Below, in pieces: positions 24,058 through 31,459 of a stretch of DNA of 41,927 nt. A program made the position numbers and the translations under genes. Each line of letters opens with the position of its first letter. The stretch's first letter is position 1. The notes beneath the pieces were generated by a model. The model did no database searches and was not told the origin of the DNA. It was given only the letters and a program-made list of their open reading frames with translations. Origin of the DNA: Halobacteriales archaeon QH_10_67_22 (GTDB lineage: Archaea; Halobacteriota; Halobacteria; Halobacteriales; Haloarculaceae); contig PXQN01000034.1 of NCBI GenBank assembly GCA_003021305.1, positions 12,423 to 54,349 of the forward strand, read 5' to 3'.

Positions 24058-25149
24058 TCACTCCTCGTCCGGCTCGGTCGGAACGCCACAGAGGGCGTCC
24101 TCGTCGTCGAACAGTTTCGCCCGGAGAAAGCGGGTCCGGTAGCGGTTGGCCCCGTCGTAGATGTCGGCCTCGCGGATCTCCTCGGTCCGGCCCTCGGCGA
24201 CGGCGTCGATTATCGCCTCAATCTGTTCTTTCTCGCTCGGCGTGAGTTCGAACTCGTAGGTCCGGGACTGTTCGCCCTCGAGTTTGGTCCACTGGCGGGC
24301 GGCGGCGATGACCAGCGAACACGGCTCACGGCAGGGGAACTCGCCGTCGCCGCCCGCTACATCCAGGTCAGTCTCGTCGTCGTACTCCCACTCGCGGCGC
24401 TTGAGACACTGGGAGTCCTCACAGCAGGCCTCGGCGACCCAGTTGACGTGGTCGTGCCCCTCCTGGCGGTTCCAGGTCTCGACGACGCCGTAGATCCCGC
24501 TCTGGCGTGCGATGGTCTGCTCCCAGTGGTCGACGTCGAGCTCGCCCGCCCGTTCGCGGTGCCAGTTCTGGACCGTCGCCGGGTAGAGGAAATCGACCGT
24601 CTGGACGAGTTCCGCGGGGCCCAGGTCGGGAAAGGCCCACCCCGTCCGGAGCGTTGGCGCAGTCTTGAGTGGGCGGTAGCGCCCCCGGTCGTCGTGTTTG
24701 GCGATCGTCCGTGCGTCCAGCGGGTCGTCGTGGGTCTCTACCTCGTCGGTCCCCGCCCCGGCGTCGTCGGCGTGGCGCAGGTCGTAGCTGCGGCGGCCGT
24801 CCTCGCTGAGCGTCGTCGTCACCTGTAACTGGCCCCACTCGCTGACGACTCCCTCGTGGAGTGCGTCGTAGCGGTCGGGTACCCGGGTGTTCTCGGCGTC
24901 TTCGAGCCACCGGAGGAAGGCCCAGCGCGGCTGGGCCTGTGGGGCGACGGCGTGCCAGAAGTACCAGTTTGTAACGTGGTCGGCGTACTCGGCGGCTCGG
25001 TCGGCGAAATCGTCGGCGTGGACGAGCGATTCCGACCCCTCCTCGGAGGCGAGGACGTACCCCTCGCCCTCCGTCCCGGCGGCGAACCCGTCGAACTCGA
25101 CCCCGTCGGCGGCGGCCTCGGCGAGCGCTTCGACCTGGTCGGCGTTCAT
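24058..25149 (-). CDS. DR2241-type Fe-S protein of the CbiX group
   Basis: 363 residues from the ATG at 25149. The N-terminal region (about 1-230) is a mixed domain like the DR2241 stabilising domain. A cysteine cluster then follows (C242, C243, C248, C273, C277: ACCEDSQC and CREPC) as in the DR2241 4Fe-4S domain, then a helical end with LTPSEKEQIEAIIDAVAEGR. In haloarchaea such genes normally sit directly behind cbiX, suggesting a role in sirohydrochlorin or cobalamin chemistry. Here two plus-strand genes (25201-27341) stand between it and cbiX. The longer open frame to 25779 is antisense to the protease gene and was not used. Confidence 0.75.
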   Translation of the reverse strand: MNADQVEALAEAAADGVEFDGFAAGTEGEGYVLASEEGSESLVHADDFADRAAEYADHVTNWYFWHAVAPQAQPRWAFLRWLEDAENTRVPDRYDALHEGVVSEWGQLQVTTTLSEDGRRSYDLRHADDAGAGTDEVETHDDPLDARTIAKHDDRGRYRPLKTAPTLRTGWAFPDLGPAELVQTVDFLYPATVQNWHRERAGELDVDHWEQTIARQSGIYGVVETWNRQEGHDHVNWVAEACCEDSQCLKRREWEYDDETDLDVAGGDGEFPCREPCSLVIAAARQWTKLEGEQSRTYEFELTPSEKEQIEAIIDAVAEGRTEEIREADIYDGANRYRTRFLRAKLFDDEDALCGVPTEPDEE

Positions 25150-25172
25150 ACTCGACGGGTAGGACCGCGTCC

Positions 25173-25180
25173 GAATAAAG
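25173..25180. promoter_or_regulatory. Shared TATA-like element between divergent genes
   Basis: GAATAAAG (CTTTATTC on the other strand), centred 27 bases before the minus-strand start at 25149 and 25 before the plus-strand start at 25201. Only 51 bases separate the two starts, and one box appears to serve both directions. Confidence 0.5.
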
Positions 25181-25200
25181 CCGTCCGTCTCCGGGTGCGG

Positions 25201-26193
25201 ATGGCTGTCGCGGTGGTCCTCGTCGCGGTGTTGCCGGTCGCTTTCGTCTACGCGTTCGTGTTCGCCGTCAATACGGTCGGGCTCGACCTGCTGGCCTGGG
25301 CGACCGAGCGACCGTGGAAGGGCCGCGTCACCGTCGAGCCGTGGCTGGTCATTGCCGCCGTCGGTGCGGGCTTTGGTGTCCAGTTTCTCGTGGGGGACCG
25401 GGTCGCGCTCCGCTCGGTCGACGCCCGCCGCGTGGACCGTGACCGACGACCTGACCTGACCGCTCGCGTCGACCGCCTCGCACAGGTCGCCGACGTTCCG
25501 CTTCCCCGGGTCGCGGTCAGCAGCGCGACCGTCCCCAACGCATTCACCGTCGGGACCCGACCGGCAGCGGCGACCGTCGTCGTCACCGAGGGGTTGCTCG
25601 ACGCCCTCGAGGCGGACGAACTCGACGCGGTCCTCGCCCACGAACTCGCACACGTCAAAAACCGGGACGTCACCGTGATGTCGATGTCGTACTTCCTCCC
25701 GTCGCTGACATACCTGGTCGCCGCCGCCGCCTTCCTGGTCCTGCAGGGGGTGTACCACCTCTTCGGCGGGATCCTTCACGTCGACGACGACGAGGCAAAG
25801 GGGTTCGTCGTCGCCCTCGTCGCCCTCACCGTCAGCGCACTCGTGACGATGGCCATCTCGGCGCTGTTCTGGGTCGCGAGCTACACTCTCTTTCGCGTCC
25901 TCTCGCAGTACCGCGAGTACGCCGCCGACCGGGGCGCCGCGGTGATCACGGGCGACCCCGCCGCGCTCGCGTCGGCGCTCCGGACCGTCGACGACGAGAT
26001 GAGCGCCGCTCCGGACCGTGACCTCAGGGCGATAGATGGTGGGCTAGAGGCACTGTACGTCGCCCCGGTCAACGCCTACCAGTTCGGTGACGGCGACCGC
26101 GAACTGATAAGCAGCGACATCTTCCCGGCGACCCACCCGCCGACTCGCGACCGGGTGGAACGACTCCGGGAACTCGCGGGTGACGGACTGTGA
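25201..26193 (+). CDS. HtpX-like M48 membrane metalloprotease
   Basis: 330 residues. Two N-terminal membrane helices (about 3-25, 46-64) are followed by a zinc protease domain with HELAH (H147, E148, H151) and the downstream REYAADRGAA glutamate as third ligand, with two more helices (about 165-185, 205-230) between them. The family degrades misfolded membrane proteins with its active site facing the cytoplasm. The start could also be GTG at 25195; ATG at 25201 fits the TATA box better. The next gene starts within its stop (GTGA overlap), so the two are co-transcribed. Confidence 0.85.
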   Translation: MAVAVVLVAVLPVAFVYAFVFAVNTVGLDLLAWATERPWKGRVTVEPWLVIAAVGAGFGVQFLVGDRVALRSVDARRVDRDRRPDLTARVDRLAQVADVPLPRVAVSSATVPNAFTVGTRPAAATVVVTEGLLDALEADELDAVLAHELAHVKNRDVTVMSMSYFLPSLTYLVAAAAFLVLQGVYHLFGGILHVDDDEAKGFVVALVALTVSALVTMAISALFWVASYTLFRVLSQYREYAADRGAAVITGDPAALASALRTVDDEMSAAPDRDLRAIDGGLEALYVAPVNAYQFGDGDRELISSDIFPATHPPTRDRVERLRELAGDGL

Positions 26194-27341
26194 CGTCCCG
26201 ACGGCGATTCCTCGCTCTACTGGGAAGCGCGGTCACGGGGACGGCTCCCCTGGCCGGCTGTGGGTATCGACCCGGTGGCGGGGACGTCCGCTGGCGCTTG
26301 GAGCACGACGGGAATCTGCCCGTCGACCTGGCCGTCGAGGGGGACACTCTCTACACGCTGTTCGGGGACTCTTCGGGTCGTGGCCCCTGGGGCTGGGACT
26401 CCGTCGAAGACGCGCAAATCAACACCGTCCGGACCGCCGACGGCACCCAGCGATGGGCAACCGAGTACGACGGGAGAATCACGGCGTTCGCGACTGGCGC
26501 TGGCGCTGCGGCAGTCGGGATGCCGGAACGGGTCGTCCGTCTGCGCGCCGACGACGAGGTGTGGGAGGCCCCGGTCCCGGGCACCCCCGGGGCGCTCACC
26601 GTCACCGACGACCGGATCTGCGGCGTCACGAGGGAGGGGACACTCTTCTGTTGTGTCGACGGGGAGACACAGTGGCAGCGCCCGGACTCGAACGTCACGG
26701 AACCACGCGCGGTCGACAGCGGGGCGGGGTCGCTCGTCGTCGTCTCCCACGGCGAGGACCCTCGTGACTACACAGTCGTGTGTGTCACGAGTGACGGGTC
26801 CCAACGGTGGTGGGAAGACGACCCGGACGACCTCGAAGCAGTGCTGGTCACGGCGGAGACAGTGTACGTCCTCGGCGACAGTCGGATGGATGCCCTCGAT
26901 ACGTCGTCAGGCGAGCGGAAGTGGGCGAAACCTGACACGATCGTCCGACCGGGCTCCGGCGGTGACGGCACCTCGGAGACGGTCCACGCGGACTATCACG
27001 TCACGCCGGCCGGCATCTTCCGGACCAGCGAGGGGTTCGTCCAGGCGCTGGACGACGCCGGCAGGGTCACGTGGTCGTCCGGAACGGTCGGAGAGTCCGG
27101 CGTGTTCGGGGACCTCGGAACTGTGAGACCGGGCTCGCAGCTCGCGGCCGACCAGCGTGGCGTGTTCGTCGAACTCGTCAGCGGGAGGGACGGTATCGAC
27201 GGGGTAGCCGCCCTCTCGCTCGCGGACGGGAGCATCCGCTGGTCGGCACGGCAGAAATATCTGGGACAGGGCCCGGTTCTCGTCGACAGCGGCGTTCTGG
27301 TCGCGACGCTGGACGCCATCGTCTGTCACTGGGTGTCGTAG
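26190..27341 (+). CDS. Tat-exported lipoprotein with a PQQ-type beta-propeller
   Basis: 383 residues, GTG start overlapping the protease stop. The twin-arginine signal SRRRFLALLGSAVTGTAP leads to the lipobox LAGC (C24), so it is exported folded and lipid-anchored outside the cell. The rest is WD/PQQ-like beta-propeller blades, with repeated TADGTQRWATEY, CVDGETQWQRP, TSDGSQRWWED, TSSGERKWAKP and LADGSIRWSARQ segments. No catalytic PQQ ligands are evident, so it is probably a binding or scaffold protein. Its 3' end is antisense to the abnormal extension of cbiX. Confidence 0.8.
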   Translation: MTSRRRFLALLGSAVTGTAPLAGCGYRPGGGDVRWRLEHDGNLPVDLAVEGDTLYTLFGDSSGRGPWGWDSVEDAQINTVRTADGTQRWATEYDGRITAFATGAGAAAVGMPERVVRLRADDEVWEAPVPGTPGALTVTDDRICGVTREGTLFCCVDGETQWQRPDSNVTEPRAVDSGAGSLVVVSHGEDPRDYTVVCVTSDGSQRWWEDDPDDLEAVLVTAETVYVLGDSRMDALDTSSGERKWAKPDTIVRPGSGGDGTSETVHADYHVTPAGIFRTSEGFVQALDDAGRVTWSSGTVGESGVFGDLGTVRPGSQLAADQRGVFVELVSGRDGIDGVAALSLADGSIRWSARQKYLGQGPVLVDSGVLVATLDAIVCHWVS

Positions 27342-28115
27342 TCGGTGCCCGACGCCCGGACGGGCGGCCCCGGAGTACCAGATCCGGTGGCCCGCCACGT
27401 CGGCGGGCGTCTCCCAACCCGTCCGGTAGTCGTCGGTCAGCCCCATGTCTTCGGGGATGTCCTCCTGGGTGTGGTAGCCGTCCGCGATGAACAGCGGGAC
27501 GACGACGATCTCCTCGCTGTCGAAGTAATCGGTGACGTCGTCGACCTCGGGGTCCTCGTCCATGAACAGCGGTTCGACCTCGTCGAACCGGTCCAGCTCG
27601 CGGATCCGGTCGGCGTGGTACTCGATGGCCTTCGCGGAGTTCTCGTTGCGCTCGGTGCCGTGGCCGACGACGGCGAGACCGAACCCCTCGCCCACGTCGG
27701 GGTCGCCGGTCACCGACTCGGCGCGCTGGACGATCACGTCGCTCATCGCGTCGTGGGTCCCGACCGGCCCGCAGTAGTGGACCGTCTTGTCCACGTCGGT
27801 CGGCTCCAGCGTGGTGTGGGTCGCGCTGGTGCCCTCGGAGTCCCACTGGGCGGGGTCCCACCCGTCCAGACGGAGTTCGCGGGGGATGACCTGCTCGGTG
27901 AAATACCCCTCCGAAATAAACAGCGGGACGACGTACACCACCTCGCTGTCGACGGTCCGGAGCACCTCCCGGAAGTGCGGTTCTTCTTTCCAGAACCCCT
28001 CCCGGATTTCGTCGAAGGCACCGGTCGCCCGGATGGTGTCGGCGTGATCGAACGTCGGCGTCGACGACTCGGCGTTGAGGTGTGAGCCGTGGGCGGCGAT
28101 GACGAGCGCTGGCAT
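26907..28115 (-). CDS. cbiX: CbiX sirohydrochlorin chelatase with a replaced C-terminus
   Basis: Two-domain CbiX, the cobalt or iron chelatase for sirohydrochlorin. Residues 1-250 are normal: AAHGSH (H9) in the first half and VVGHGTERNENS (H152) in the second, with VVPLFISEG and VVPLFIADG equivalents. Homology stops at HRIWYSGA (residue 250, near base 27366), where the expected GAVGTEP-type ending with its last helices should follow. Beyond this the frame runs 152 more codons antisense to the lipoprotein gene and looks non-coding. The functional gene, if any, is 27366-28115. Loss of the end probably accompanied insertion of the protease-lipoprotein pair between cbiX and its usual DR2241 partner. 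Start ATG at 28115. Confidence 0.75.
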   Translation of the reverse strand: MPALVIAAHGSHLNAESSTPTFDHADTIRATGAFDEIREGFWKEEPHFREVLRTVDSEVVYVVPLFISEGYFTEQVIPRELRLDGWDPAQWDSEGTSATHTTLEPTDVDKTVHYCGPVGTHDAMSDVIVQRAESVTGDPDVGEGFGLAVVGHGTERNENSAKAIEYHADRIRELDRFDEVEPLFMDEDPEVDDVTDYFDSEEIVVVPLFIADGYHTQEDIPEDMGLTDDYRTGWETPADVAGHRIWYSGAARPGVGHRLRHPVTDDGVQRRDQNAAVDENRALSQIFLPCRPADAPVREREGGYPVDTVPPADEFDEHATLVGRELRARSHSSEVPEHAGLSDRSGRPRDPAGVVQRLDEPLAGPEDAGRRDVIVRVDRLRGAVTAGARSDDRVRFRPLPLA

Positions 28116-28205
28116 ACGCGCCTGTTGGGGTGAATCGCTCTTAGGGCCTTCGTCTGCCGGCGTGACGAGGGCGCCCACCGGGCCCCGCCCCGGCGAGTGG
28201 CCGGT

Positions 28206-28514
28206 TCACGACACCGCGCCGTCCCCGTCCGGTCCCTCGAAGACCGACACGGTCCCGTCGGCAGTGACGCCGACGAGATACTCGTCGAACGAGAAGAGAT
28301 AGATCCCGTCCTCGGCGGTGGCAAACAGGCTGTCCAGCGCGTCGGGGTCAATACGCTCGTACAGCGGCGGCAGGTCCTCGACGGTGGTGTTCGCGACTGC
28401 CGCGACAGTTTCGACGACGACGACACTGAACGCGTCCGGACGCACACAGTCGGCTTCCTTGACCGTCCGTTCGACCAGCGGCGGTCCGAGCGCGTCCAGG
28501 AGGTCCTCACTCAT
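28206..28514 (-). CDS. HalOD1 output domain protein
   Basis: 102 residues: a helix ending TVAAVANTTVEDLPPLYERI, then DPDALDSLF and a beta hairpin FSFDEYLVGVTADGTVSVFE, the HalOD1 layout. Its ATG overlaps the end of the DUF7344-type gene, a common haloarchaeal pairing of an ArsR-like regulator with a HalOD1 protein. Expression may have suffered from the MITE in the upstream gene. Confidence 0.8.
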   Translation of the reverse strand: MSEDLLDALGPPLVERTVKEADCVRPDAFSVVVVETVAAVANTTVEDLPPLYERIDPDALDSLFATAEDGIYLFSFDEYLVGVTADGTVSVFEGPDGDGAVS

Positions 28515-28943
28515 CGGTCGTCGGGGCAGTCAGCCACTCCTCGGGGAGTTCGTCCCGATTGTCCCGGAGTAGTTCCAGCAGCGGTTCGACCTCCGACCAG
28601 TTGGTTCCTTTCGAGAGCGTGCCCGTCTCCCGGTCCCACTCGACGAACCCCATGTCCGCGAGTTTCGGTATGTGGGTGTGTTTCATAGTGATTATTGTAG
28701 CGATTTACCGGTACGACCGCACGATTGCGTGCGGTCGATCCGGAACAGACCGACAATAATCACTATCAGTTCCACCTCGCTGACCGCCAGATCCGCCTCC
28801 GACTGACCGTCCACCAGCAGGTCCAGCGGGTCCAGGTCGTCGTCGCGCTGGGGGTTCGCGTCCTGCAGCGCCAGGAGCAACTGCCGACGATAGCCGTTCG
28901 CCAGCGCCTCGAAGACGCGCACGTCTGGTGGTTTCGGGACCAT
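28507..28943 (-). pseudogene. DUF7344-type winged-helix regulator disrupted by a MITE
   Basis: ArsR-like regulator in two pieces. Codons 1-59 begin MVPKPPDVRVFEALANGYRR and end SEVEL at 28767; the rest reads KHTHIPKLADMGFVEWDRET from 28683 and ends TAPTTDE at 28507. Between them lie an 80-bp MITE and one extra TGA. Removing 83 bases joins CTG to AAA and restores one 117-residue frame, with L-K-H-T-H-I-P-K-L matching the family's usual helix. In its present state translation runs into the element and stops after 24 wrong residues. A TATA-like AATATTTAC lies about 30 bases before the ATG at 28943. Confidence 0.85.
28686..28765 (-). mobile_element. MITE family 1, copy 4 (inside a gene)
   Basis: 80 bp, loop CAAT, inverted relative to the other copies and flanked by perfect repeats (TCA on the plus strand at 28683-28685 and 28766-28768, i.e. 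TGA in the gene's sense). This is the copy that fixes the insertion length at 83 including the 3-bp duplication. Confidence 0.9.
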
Positions 28944-29092
28944 ACCTACAGCTACCTCCGTGCCGTGTGTAAATATTCTTGCAGAATTGGGGCGTATTAC
29001 TGATCACATTTGAATATACTGGCACCTTTGTCGAAACTACCCCGCCACCGACGGCCCGACCTTTTACTTCCGGTCGCAACCACGTTGGAGTC

Positions 29093-29572
29093 GTGACACT
29101 CGCCGGAGACACGCGCGACGCCGTCCGCCGCTACCCGTTCCTCTTCGACGCGCTCCGGGCCGGCGTCGTCAACTACACCGCCGCCGCGCGCTTTCTCGAC
29201 GTCGACGGCGACACCGACGCCGTCGTGGCCGCCCTGCGCCGCTACGCCGATGGCCTGCCCCGGTACGAGGGCGCCGACGCCGGGACCATCTCGATGGAGA
29301 GCGGGTTCGGGGTCGCCGACGCCGACAGCGTGGACGATCCGCTGGTGGTCGTCGGTGACCTGGCACTGGTTCCCGACGCGGGGTCGCTGACCGCGCTCGT
29401 CGCCGGGAGAGACGCCGACGTCCTCGCGTTAGAGCGGGTGCTCGGCCGGTTGCGGACGGCCGACGTAACCGTCGAGGCGGCGGCCGTCGGCGACGGGTCG
29501 CTGGTCGTCGTCGTCGGGCGTCGGGACGGCCCCGACACGCTCCGGGCGATGGAAGACGTTCTGGGGGGGTGA
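29093..29572 (+). CDS. Conserved haloarchaeal protein (DUF7523-like)
   Basis: 159 residues with GTG start at 29093. The N-terminal helix-turn-helix-like region PFLFDALRAGVVNYTAAARF is the family signature. It is followed by an alpha/beta half with ALVPDAGSLTALVAGRDADV and VVVVGRRDGPDTLRAM that looks ACT-like. The function is unknown (family number from memory); the layout suggests a small regulator. A TATA-like CTTTTACT lies about 27 bases before the GTG. Its 3' end abuts the HicA relic on the other strand. Confidence 0.7.
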   Translation: MTLAGDTRDAVRRYPFLFDALRAGVVNYTAAARFLDVDGDTDAVVAALRRYADGLPRYEGADAGTISMESGFGVADADSVDDPLVVVGDLALVPDAGSLTALVAGRDADVLALERVLGRLRTADVTVEAAAVGDGSLVVVVGRRDGPDTLRAMEDVLGG

Positions 29573-29702
29573 TCGTTCGTTTCTCCCCGGTCACCGGGTG
29601 TGTGTACTTCAGGACCGCGTGGTCCCCCCGCGTTCGGTCGTGATAGTAGCCGAATTTTCGAAGAACGTCGACTATCTCCTCCCCGGAGAAGTCCTTTCCG
29701 AC
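29568..29702 (-). pseudogene. HicA-type toxin relic
   Basis: Minus-strand frame VGKDFSGEEIVDVLRKFGYY, then HDRTRGDHAVLKYTHP and a GEKRTIT end. This is the N-terminal two-thirds of a HicA mRNA interferase, including the catalytic His within the RGDH segment. The start codon is missing (GTC where ATG or GTG is expected), and the C-terminal part is cut where the neighbouring gene begins. No HicB antitoxin is adjacent. Confidence 0.6.
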
Positions 29703-29735
29703 GGATTGAAACGCGGCGGCGCGTACTGCCCGGTA

Positions 29736-31220
29736 ATGACGCTCCACGTGACCAACACGCTCACGGGCGAGCGCGAGGAGTTCGTGCCGGCAGAGGACGA
29801 CCGGGTCACGCTGTATCTCTGTGGCCTGACGACGTCGGACCCGGCACACGTCGGCCACGCCCGCACGTGGACCCACACGGACGTCGTCCACCGCTGGCTC
29901 GAATACCTCGGTTACGAGGTCCGCCACGTCGAGAACTTCACGGACGTCAACGAGAAGATCGTCGCCCGCGTCGGCGAGGTCGGCGCCGACGAACGCGAGG
30001 TGGCCCGCCACTACACCGCGCAGTTCCTCGAGGTGATGCGCGCGCTGAACCTCAAACGGGCGGACGTCTACCCCCGGGTCTCGGAGCACATCGACGACAT
30101 CGTCGCGATGGTCGAGACGCTGGTCGAGGCGGGCTACGCCTACGAGTCGGCGGGGTCGGTCTACTTCGACGTGACGACCTTCGAGGAGTACGGGAAGCTG
30201 TCCAACCAGCGCCTGGAAGACCTCGAAGCCCAGGGCGACCCCGACGAACGCGACGAGAAACGTCACCCGGCCGACTTCGCGCTGTGGAAGGCAGGCGGCG
30301 TCGACCCCGAGGCCGTGGCCCAGCACCGCCACGAGGGCGCCGCCCCGCCCGAGGAGGCCGCCGAGCGCGCCCAGACGTGGGAATCGCCGTGGGGCGAGGG
30401 GCGACCGGGCTGGCACATCGAGTGTTCGGCGATGTCCACACGTCACCTCGGCGAGACCTTCGACGTCCACGTCGCGGGGTCGGATCTCGTCTTCCCGCAC
30501 AACGAAAACGAGATTGCCCAGAGCGAGTGTGCGACCGGCGGGACGTTCTCGCGGTACTGGCTCCACACCGGGATGGTCCAGGTCGACGACGAGAAGATGA
30601 GTTCGAGCCTCGGCAACTTCACGACCGCCCGGGCGGCCATCGAGGAGTTCGGCGTCGACGTCCTCAGGACGTTTTTCCTGTCGACGGTATACTCGGCCGA
30701 CCCGACCTTCTCTGAGGCGACGCTGGCCGAAGCCGAAGAACGGTGGGACCGTCTCGAACGCGGCTACGACCGTGCGGTCGCGGCCTGTGACAGCGTCGAC
30801 GCCTACGCCAAACTCGCGGACGCGGACCTCCGGGCGGCCGTCGACGAGAACCGCGAGGCCTTCGAGGCGGCGATGAACGACGACTTCAACACCCGAGAGG
30901 CGATGGCGGTACTGCTGGACCTGGCCTCGGCGGTCCACGAACACGTCGACGGCTACAGCGAGTACGACTTCGTCGGGCTGAAACGCGCGGTCGACGCCTT
31001 CGAGGAGCTGGGTGGGGACGTGTTCGGGCTCTCCGTCGGGAGTCCCGACGGCGGCGACGTCCGCCTCGCCGAGGACCTGGTCGAACTCGTGCTCGACGTC
31101 CGCGAGGAGGAGCGGGCGACGGGCAACTACGACCGCGCCGACGCGTTGCGCGACCGACTCGCCGAACTGGGCGTGGAGGTCCAGGACGGCGACGACGGAC
31201 CGACCTACCGGATCGAGTGA
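29736..31220 (+). CDS. cysS: Cysteinyl-tRNA synthetase
   Basis: 494-residue class I synthetase charging tRNA-Cys. The zinc ligand C29 (LCGLTTSDPAHVGHA) and HVGH (38-41, the HIGH motif) are at the N-terminus, GWHIECSAMS and HNENE carry further zinc ligands, and KMSSSLGNF is the KMSKS loop. A C-terminal helical domain with DFNTREAMAVLLDLAS and DRADALRDRLAELGV completes it. Length is normal. Start ATG at 29736; the open frame extends upstream to 29598, but that part is antisense to the HicA relic. Confidence 0.95.
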   Translation: MTLHVTNTLTGEREEFVPAEDDRVTLYLCGLTTSDPAHVGHARTWTHTDVVHRWLEYLGYEVRHVENFTDVNEKIVARVGEVGADEREVARHYTAQFLEVMRALNLKRADVYPRVSEHIDDIVAMVETLVEAGYAYESAGSVYFDVTTFEEYGKLSNQRLEDLEAQGDPDERDEKRHPADFALWKAGGVDPEAVAQHRHEGAAPPEEAAERAQTWESPWGEGRPGWHIECSAMSTRHLGETFDVHVAGSDLVFPHNENEIAQSECATGGTFSRYWLHTGMVQVDDEKMSSSLGNFTTARAAIEEFGVDVLRTFFLSTVYSADPTFSEATLAEAEERWDRLERGYDRAVAACDSVDAYAKLADADLRAAVDENREAFEAAMNDDFNTREAMAVLLDLASAVHEHVDGYSEYDFVGLKRAVDAFEELGGDVFGLSVGSPDGGDVRLAEDLVELVLDVREEERATGNYDRADALRDRLAELGVEVQDGDDGPTYRIE

Positions 31221-31256
31221 CTGGTGGTCCGGCCCCGTGACGAACGCTTTTGCGGG

Positions 31257-31371
31257 ACGGGCGCAACGAGGACGAAGTGATGACGGTGCTCACTGTGGTC
31301 GCGACCATCTTCGTCCCACTCACGTTCGTCGTCGGGGCCTACGGGATGAACTTCGCCGCCAGAATTACGTC
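31257..31371 (+). pseudogene. CorA magnesium transporter, C-terminal fragment
   Basis: Reads RNEDEVMTVLTVVATIFVPL followed by TFVVGAYGMNF, the last helices of CorA with its GMN selectivity motif. The rest of the gene is absent, and it is cut at the MITE that follows. With only about 38 codons left it is a relic. Confidence 0.75.
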
Positions 31372-31374
31372 TGA

Positions 31375-31454
31375 TAGTGATTATTGTCGGTCTGTTCCGG
31401 ATCGACCGCACGCAATCGTGCAGTCGTACCGGTAAATCGCTACAATAATCACTA
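31375..31454 (+). mobile_element. MITE family 1, copy 5
   Basis: 80 bp, loop CAAT with one stem substitution (GTGCAG), perfect TGA flanks (31372-31374, 31455-31457). It lies between the CorA relic and the stop codon (31460-31462) of the TctA-like gene. Confidence 0.85.
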
Positions 31455-31459
31455 TGAGT

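Noticed and set aside
24055-24828. Plus-strand 257-codon frame opposite the DR2241-type gene
   Set aside because: Shadow frame without motifs; the minus strand carries the cysteine cluster and normal composition.
25150-25779. Upstream part of the DR2241-type frame
   Set aside because: Antisense to the HtpX-like gene; conserved sequence begins at MNADQVEALAE.
29169-30944. 591-codon minus-strand frame opposite cysS
   Set aside because: Only its middle (29568-29702) is meaningful, as the HicA relic; the rest mirrors cysS and the DUF7523-like gene.
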